Assembly (NCBI RefSeq): GCF_037975245.1
Contig: NC_092567.1
Coordinates: 16,976,376 to 17,040,375 of the forward strand
Length of the DNA: 64,000 nt
Direction of reading: 5' to 3'
Origin: Apostichopus japonicus
Taxonomy: Eukaryota; Echinodermata; Holothuroidea; Aspidochirotida; Stichopodidae
Below the pieces are notes generated by a model. That model was not told the DNA's origin. It saw nothing but the letters and a program-made list of their open reading frames with translations, and did not search any database. Made by a program: the position numbers and the translations under genes. Positions 57,226 through 64,000 of this stretch are shown here, piece after piece. Position 1 is the stretch's first letter. Each line of letters begins with the position of its first letter.

Positions 57226-58729
57226 GGACACCTGCGAAAGTTCGCCTTCTCTTTTCGACTGAGTGATCGGAGGATAATGAGACAGGTGTGTACACAATCC
57301 CATCCTACTCTTTGGACCGTCATTTATAGTCCCCATCCGATGGACTCGAGTGTGACCAGTCTTTTAGCCACTTTCTCCAAAGACTGGTAGCTTGGAACAC
57401 ACAAGGTCATCAACAACTGTCAAACAGCCTCAGATGAGCCAGGTGCCCCTGTGGGCATTCACTTCCGGAACCTCTGGAGATGTTTGGCCACCATATAACC
57501 CTAACCCTAACAATCATTACCCTTACACCAATACCACTCAGTTCTCCTTTGACACACACAGTTACTGACTGTGACGTTTATAATCAGGTTATTCAAATAT
57601 CGTCACTGCACTTAGTTTTGACGCTATATATCTGGCAGCACAAGGTTCCCAGCCTAAGCTTGAATCCCGATTGCAACAAACATAAAACTTCCTAAAGTGA
57701 TATATGTGATAATTACTTTCTTAGTGAGTTATGCATTGAATTGGTTGAATTTGCGATTGATTAGCCTACATGCAGTTGGCAATCCCGATTGGAGCATACA
57801 TAAAAATTCCTAAAGTACGGTACTCAGGGTTACATTAATCTGTTTATCTCATGAATTTAGAAGATATACTTGTAATTTGACCTCAAATGACCTCTAATGA
57901 CCTCAAGTTGACCTTCAAAATTAGAAATTTTCGGGGTCGAATGCCAAGCACATCCACCAACTTTCGTAAAATTCCAACAAATTTTCAGAAATCGCATGAA
58001 GTATTCAAATTAGACTACTTAATTAGCATATACTGTGCCAAAAATCTTATCAGTTCGTGTACACTTGCCCATTGTCACATAGGCTGAACTGCATGACCAC
58101 AGCATCTAGGGTTCATGAGATATCATGTACACGAGCTTTCAAACCGATTTTTAATTATTATAAAAATTAGCCAACTTAAGTATCGTATTTCAAGGTGAAA
58201 ATCAAATGGTCCCGAAACGACTTGATCTGCACCTGCTCACAAAATGTCAGCATGGAGGTATTCTCGGTTCACGAGATATCGCGGACAGACACACACATGA
58301 CAAACTGACCACTTTGTCTCTCCTTGAACAAAGTTCCGGCGAGACAAAAACAACTTTGAAACGTATGGGACACCCTATGCTAGGATCTCACCTAAATGTC
58401 ATATTTATACAGGTAATGCCCAACTTTTCATCCCAGAATATTCAGATGGTAAAGTGTCCATGTCGATATATGAATGAAATATCAACTCTGCCTTGGTGAA
58501 TAAGTATATGACTTAATATCCATGAGAAACGCTATACTTCACATTGATGCAAATTAGGGCCTGAAATATTGCATAAATATGCAATAACAAAATCACTCCT
58601 CTTGTAGGTATCAAAAGTTCAATCCTTGAGCTACATAATGACATCAAACATTCTGTTATTGAATCCAGATCCAGAGAAAGTCAGTAATTGTAACATTACT
58701 GATCAACATCTTGTAGGAGTAGCAACAGC
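57226..58729. other. Gene-free stretch with scattered satellite-like words
   Basis: Includes a short telomere-like CCCTAACCCTAAC (57499-57511) that is too small to mean more than chance. Around 57880-57920 are words like those of the nearby satellite (TGACCTCAAATGACCTC), followed by LINE-3'-end-like or satellite-derived sequence with TTCACGAGATATCG and ACACACA (58262-58300). No protein-like frame was recognised. Confidence 0.4.
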
Positions 58730-59905
58730 ATGACCGATTGAACAAAATGGCAAAAATGACCCCTAGATTACCTTTGAAGCAGCCAAACTGATCAAAAGCA
58801 AAACGATAATTTCAGGTTGAAAAGACCCCTACATGACCTTCAAAATGGCTACCTTCGCCAGCCACGTAGACCAGTGGTCATTGGTCATTGATAATACTGA
58901 CCCAAAATCATGATCATTCAATCGGTTATGTAGGAAAAGAAGCGGTTTGATCCTTCAAACAAAATGGCAGGGCAATGACATTCGACCCCACATTCCTGAG
59001 CACCCTATATGTAGCATTGGTCAAGGACCATACTGACCAACTTTCATGATCCTCCAATCTACTCTGTAGGAAGAGAGGCAGCTTGACCGTTCGAACAAAA
59101 GAGCCAACAATGACCCATAGATGACATTTGACCTCAAATTCCTGAACACCCCATATGTACCATTGGTCAATAACAGTACTGACCAACGTCCATGATCATC
59201 TGATGTTCTGTTGGGGAAGAAGCCGCTTGATCATTCGAATGATATGGCCAAAAATGACCCCAAGATGACGTTTGACCTCAAATTTCTGAACTACCCATAT
59301 GTACCAATGGTCAATGATACTACTGACCAACCTCTATGATCAAACGATATACTCTGTAGGAGGAGAAGCAGATCGACCGTTCAAATAAAATAGCCAAAAT
59401 TGACCTGTTGATGACTTTTGACCTCAAATTCCTGAACACCCATATGTACCATAGGTCAATGATTATACGGACCAACCTTCATGATCATCCGATATATTCT
59501 GCAAGAGAAGAAGCAGTTTGACCGTTCAGACAGAAAGGCCTTAATTCACCCCGAGATGACCTTTGACCTCAAATTTCTGACCACCCCATATGTACTATGG
59601 TCAATGGTAATACTGACCAACTTCCATGATTATCCAATACATTCTGTAGGAGTAGAAGCAATTTGACCGTTCAAACAGAATGGCCGGGAATGACCCCTAG
59701 GTGACCTTTGACCTCAAATTCTTGAACACCCCATATGTACCATCGGTCAATGATGATACTGACTGGCTTTCATTATCATCCGATGTATTCTGTAGGAGAA
59801 TAAGCAGTTTGACTTTTCGAACAAAAGTGCCAGGAATGGTCCCTAGATGAAATTTGACCTCAAATTCCTGAACACCCCATATGAAGCATTGGTCAATGAC
59901 CTCGG
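58730..59905. repeat. 145-bp tandem satellite (about 7-8 units)
   Basis: The landmark CCTCAAATTCCTGAACACC (or a close variant) recurs at about 58985, 59132, 59276, 59422, 59567, 59712 and 59858, a period of 144-147 bp. Each unit also has TGACC(A/T)..., CATATGTACCAT(T)GGTCAAT, ATGATCATCCGAT and TCTGTAGGAG.AGAAGCAG. Units are diverged by many point changes, so this is an old array. Two units carry the perfect direct repeat TGACCTTTGACCTCA. Confidence 0.88.
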
Positions 59906-60974
59906 TTTGTTAGATATCGTGCTAACGGGCAAGGGGGACACACACACCCACACGAAGTTGTTAACCGTGCATATAGATATAAGGATATTTGTGCTATGTA
60001 TGGGCTATTAAAACGATTGCCACTAACAATTTGGAAAAGGAAAATCTAACAAACCTGATCTTTCAAACGCAACTTCTTTTAACTGCAATATGAGTCACTG
60101 CGGCGAGCTGGTCCCAATTTCGTCGGAGACACTTACACGACTATAGGGTCGGTGCGATAAATGCGAGGGCAATTCCTAATCGAATCAGGTCAATTATTAG
60201 TGGTGACAAAAATTAGTGGTGATCAAGTGATGGGCATCCGTCGAAAAGGTTAACCGTCTGGAAAAGTCCACAAAAGAAGCAGCAGGGTGCAGTTATCATC
60301 TTTCCTCTGGATGATTGCATGTTAAAGCTTACTAAATAAACTACCGATGGTGCAAAACTCGGGAGGATTGCAGGTGATTACGGCATCTAAGCAATTCGTT
60401 GCAGGTATCGTATGGTGGGTACGTAGCCCAAATTCATATAGTATGCAGTAAGCCATAGGCCTGCAGTCGTTCAATTGCGCACAAAATACATCACAGAAAG
60501 CAAGTTTAAAGGATGATTGAACTTCTCCTTAGTCTGATCGCGTATGATGGTGACATCTTGGATTAACTCTTGATGCAATTTTCATTTCAAATCATCACAC
60601 TTAAGTGACTGCAAACTGCCAGACAAAATATAGACGTGAATGTATTAGTTGCGAATGAAAAGTTTTGACTTCTATTTTGGTCCGAAAAAAAGAGCACGAC
60701 AAGCTACGAATCGGTACTTTGAAAACTATCACACGATTGTTTAGATTGAGCTCCTTTCACCTATTCTGGTTTGGTATTACCAAAGGCAGTGAAAGTATCT
60801 AGAATTTTGAATTGAATAAAACAGTTTAAAACAAGTAGTGGTTGTAAGTCGGTCAGTCAGTCAGTGGATGACACTCGAAGAAAGTTCTACTATAGCGCCA
60901 TCCCACGATCCTTCACTCTGTGACTAACCCTCCATTTTATATCAGAACGCGTCCTTAGTTACATATACAGCAAG
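59906..60974. other. Gene-free stretch
   Basis: No protein-like frame or bounded repeat was recognised. A short GGTCAGTCAGTCAGT repeat lies at about 60852-60866. Confidence 0.4.
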
Positions 60975-61130
60975 CATTGCCGTATCTATAAAACCAAAAT
61001 AAAGCCAATCCTCAGCTACGGGAGCATCTCCCGGCTTACCATCTCTAATATCAACAAACAAGTTTTAAACAGAATCCATACAACAGCCTATCGCTTTTGC
61101 ACTAAAAATTCCCTTCTTATATCGAAACCT
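60975..61130 (+). pseudogene. Possible degenerate LINE C-terminal fragment
   Basis: The plus strand reads HCRIYKTKIKPILSYGS, then SNINKQVLNRIHTTAYRF, in one frame. This pattern (KT.IKPIL.YG..., then L..IQ...R) resembles the region after the reverse transcriptase palm in several LINE clades. It is short and ends without a longer match, so the call is tentative. Confidence 0.35.
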
Positions 61131-61495
61131 CGCATGTTCTTCATGCGGGAACACAAGTCCTATTTTTAAACTTCTTGAAGAATTTAACATTAACCTATAC
61201 AAAACAACCTCGAAAAGGACCCGTTAATCAAAGATCTTTTCCTGAAATACTAAGTCGTAACCACACACTTCCCGAATAAACGAAACCAATCTATATTCTC
61301 ATTCCTTAGTACTTAAGAACTTAAATCCCATTCAATAGAAATCTCTCCCTCACTGGCTCTTTGTCTCCTTTGTCCCCTGACTTCGGGTTCTTTCCTTCAT
61401 TCACACATGGCTTTCTATTCAATGCTATTGTAACAGTACTTCACTTATCAACCATTCCCTGGCTCAACAAAGACAACTGATTCTCAAAAAAAACG
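61131..61495. other. Gene-free stretch
   Basis: Pyrimidine-rich towards its right end, leading into the large CT repeat. No gene was recognised. Confidence 0.4.
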
Positions 61496-62790
61496 TCTTC
61501 TTCTTCCTTCTTCCTTCTTCCTTCTTCCTTCTTCCTTCTTCCTTCTTCCTTCTTCCTTCTTCCTTCTTCCTTCTTCCTTCTTCCTTCTTCCTTCTTCCTT
61601 CTTCCTTCTTCCTTCTTCCTTCTTCCTTCTTCCTTCTTCCTTCTTCCTTCTTCCTTCTTCCTTCTTCCTTCTTCCTTCTTCCTTCTTCCTTCTTCCTTCT
61701 TCCTTCTTCCTTCTTCCTTCTTCCTTCTTCCTTCTTCCTTCTTCCTTCTTCCTTCTTCCTTCTTCCTTCTTCCTTCTTCCTTCTTCCTTCTTCCTTCTTC
61801 CTTCTTCCTTCTTCCTTCTTCCTTCTTCCTTCTTCCTTCTTCCTTCTTCCTTCTTCCTTCTTCCTTCTTCCTTCTTCCTTCTTCCTTCTTCCTTCTTCCT
61901 TCTTCCTTCTTCCTTCTTCCTTCTTCCTTCTTCCTTCTTCCTTCTTCCTTCTTCCTTCTTCCTTCTTCCTTCTTCCTTCTTCCTTCTTCCTTCTTCCTTC
62001 TTCCTTCTTCCTTCTTCCTTCTTCCTTCTTCCTTCTTCCTTCTTCCTTCTTCCTTCTTCCTTCTTCCTTCTTCCTTCTTCCTTCTTCCTTCTTCCTTCTT
62101 CCTTCTTCCTTCTTCCTTCTTCCTTCTTCCTTCTTCCTTCTTCCTTCTTCCTTCTTCCTTCTTCCTTCTTCCTTCTTCCTTCTTCCTTCTTCCTTCTTCC
62201 TTCTTCCTTCTTCCTTCTTCCTTCTTCCTTCTTCCTTCTTCCTTCTTCCTTCTTCCTTCTTCCTTCTTCCTTCTTCCTTCTTCCTTCTTCCTTCTTCCTT
62301 CTTCCTTCTTCCTTCTTCCTTCTTCCTTCTTCCTTCTTCCTTCTTCCTTCTTCCTTCTTCCTTCTTCCTTCTTCCTTCTTCCTTCTTCCTTCTTCCTTCT
62401 TCCTTCTTCCTTCTTCCTTCTTCCTTCTTCCTTCTTCCTTCTTCCTTCTTCCTTCTTCCTTCTTCCTTCTTCCTTCTTCCTTCTTCCTTCTTCCTTCTTC
62501 CTTCTTCCTTCTTCCTTCTTCCTTCTTCCTTCTTCCTTCTTCCTTCTTCCTTCTTCCTTCTTCCTTCTTCCTTCTTCCTTCTTCCTTCTTCCTTCTTCCT
62601 TCTTCCTTCTTCCTTCTTCCTTCTTCCTTCTTCCTTCTTCCTTCTTCCTTCTTCCTTCTTCCTTCTTCTTCTTCTTCTTCTTCTTCTTCTTCTTCTTCTT
62701 CTTCTTCTTCTTCTTCTTCTTCTTCTTCTTCTTCTTCTTCTTCTTCTTCTTCTTCTTCTTCTTCTTCTTCTTCTTCTTCTTCTTCTTCTT
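61496..62790. repeat. 1.3-kb homopyrimidine repeat: (TTCCTTC)n then (CTT)n
   Basis: About 166 nearly perfect copies of the 7-bp unit TTCCTTC (to about 62664) are followed by about 42 copies of CTT (to 62790). The + strand is entirely C and T. The minus strand gives an open frame of about 468 codons (K-rich, then repeated KEEGRRK), which arises only because the repeat lacks stops. The tract abuts the truncated 3' end of the RTE-like fragment. Confidence 0.95.
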
Positions 62791-62797
62791 GTGTTTA

Positions 62798-63700
62798 AAG
62801 TGTTTAACTGATTGGTCTGCCATTACTTTGCTCTTCTTCATATTCATTTTCAGTCCTCTTTTCCTGCTTTATGTCCAAGTCCTGTAGCATGCTCTCCATT
62901 TCGTTGTTAGCTATGATGACTATATCATCAGCAAAACGGAGGTGGTTGAACTTCTCCCCATTCACATTGATACCTTTATCTTCCCGATTGATGTCTTTGA
63001 AGATGTGTTCTAAGCATGCTGTAAAGAGCTTTGGAGATATGGTATCTCCCTGCCTCACTCCTTTCCTTATTGGTATTTTGTTGCTTTCTTTGTGTAATTT
63101 AACAGTAGTTGTGCTGCCAGTATAGATGTCTTTGATTACTTTGATGTAGTTAGGGTTGATGTCTTGCTCTTTCAGTGCCTCGAGAACTGCCCAGGTTTCA
63201 ACGGAATCGAAAGCTTTCTCATAGTCTACGAAAGCGATACATACAGGTATATTGAACTCCTGACATTTTTCCTTCAGTTGGTTGAGGGTGTGAATGTGAT
63301 CTATTGTTGAGAAATTTCTTCCGAATCCCGCCTGCTCCCTTGGTTGGTTGTCGTCTAGAAGTCTTTCCAATCTGTTTGTCAGAATCTTTGTAAAAAGCTT
63401 GTATATATTGGATAGAAGGCTAATGGGCCGGTAGTTCTTCAAGTCCCTTTTGTCTCCTTTTTTGTGCAATATTATCATGTTGGCATCTTTCCACTTTTGA
63501 GGCACCTTCCCTTGGTGAAGACAAGCTGTGAAGAGCTTTGTCAGTTCCTTATCAACTGCATTCCCTGCTTCTTTTAGTGTGTCCATCATTATGTTGTCCT
63601 GTCCAGGGGCCTTGCCCCGTTTCATTTGGCTTAAAGCATATTCTACTTCCCAGCATTCAACTTTGGGTACTTCCTCCTGAGAATCATCTATGTCTCCGGT
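62798..63700 (-). pseudogene. RTE-like non-LTR retrotransposon reverse transcriptase fragment
   Basis: The minus strand carries most of a reverse transcriptase palm and fingers: MKRGKAPGQDNI, NYRPISLLSNIYKLFTKIL, EQAGFGRNFSTIDHIHTL, AFVDYEKAFDSVE (motif A aspartate), RKGVRQGDTISPKLF (motif B) and LRFADDIVI (motif C). The set and spacing fit RTE-type LINEs. After MESMLQDLD the frame is shifted: the expected continuation MNMKKSKVMA lies in another frame at 62818-62847. The thumb and C-terminus are then missing where the CTT/GAA repeat starts. Upstream of about 63700 the frame continues without recognisable similarity and with no endonuclease domain. It is dead: truncated at both ends and frameshifted. 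Confidence 0.85.
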
Positions 63701-64000
63701 TTGCTGATTGCTTGGGGAGGTGTTCCCATTTGTCAAACGACAATAATAAAACATAGTACCAAAAGGTTTTGTGACTCCTTGCCTGCAAAATTTGGACATC
63801 CCCAATAAAATGAAACACAGGGGATTTTGATGGAGCCATGCATGCGTCATTAACATCAATTTGACTTAAATCAGAGTCATGTAAAATTAGGTTACAGGTT
63901 CCAACTACTGTTTTGAGTACCTACTGTATTTAAAATCCTGTACCATGATAGTTACACGTTATGGGGAGCCTCTATGTGTCATTCAAACAACTTTTGATAG
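63701..64000. other. Right edge, no recognised gene
   Basis: Nothing supported beyond the end of the RTE-like fragment. Confidence 0.4.

Noticed and set aside
57496-57511. Telomere-like CCCTAACCCTAAC
   Set aside because: Little more than two hexamers. Too short to be an interstitial telomere.
61441-62847. 468-codon minus-strand frame rich in K, E, G and R
   Set aside because: It is the translation of (GAAGGAA)n and (GAA)n, which have no stop codons in this frame. The first codons belong to the RTE-like relic.

Overview
The window is eukaryotic nuclear DNA, most likely from a marine invertebrate animal. An echinoderm or another invertebrate deuterostome would fit, but this is an inference from the general character of the repeats and I cannot name a species. 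The evidence is AT-rich sequence with long gene-free stretches, predicted spliceosomal splice sites, CR1-like and RTE-like non-LTR retrotransposon fragments, a tRNA-derived SINE, many short hAT-type elements with 8-bp target duplications, satellites and long microsatellites. There are no operons and no bacterial signals.

The recognisable protein genes belong to one family: intronless-CDS paralogues of a class-I-type glutamine synthetase-like protein (lengsin/LGSN-like), all on the + strand. Four are intact at 459 codons (26831-28210, 33592-34971, 40387-41766, 47179-48558). Two are broken: one is truncated to its C-terminal 200 codons (2649-3252), and one has a 251-bp internal deletion that creates an immediate TGA stop (8661-9789). 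Starts are about 6.8 kb apart because each gene sits in a tandem unit with about 5.4 kb of non-coding spacer. Every copy with a 5' end has the same predicted 3' splice site about 20 nt before the ATG, so a non-coding first exon probably lies upstream.

Layout: 1-2648 is flank with a possible Myb/SANT-like exon, a SINE and a CpG-rich promoter-like stretch. 2649-10478 is array A (copies 1 and 2, both broken). 10479 to about 16075 is tail A, full of nested hAT elements and ending inside a foldback element. 16075-25227 is a mobile-element-rich interval with two foldback elements and several hAT MITEs. 25228-49195 is array B (copies 3-6, all intact). 49196 to about 54790 is tail B, a near copy of tail A. 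54802-55725 is a palindromic (TA)n array. 55726-64000 holds a MITE split by a CR1-like fragment, a 145-bp satellite, a 1.3-kb homopyrimidine tract and an RTE-like reverse transcriptase fragment.

Two arrays ending in the same flanking sequence imply a segmental duplication, or two haplotypes joined in the assembly. Array A looks like a decayed mosaic of the types seen in array B. The catalytic and metal-binding motifs of glutamine synthetase are largely kept in the four intact copies, so they may be active ligases or a dosage-expanded structural protein; the sequence alone does not decide.
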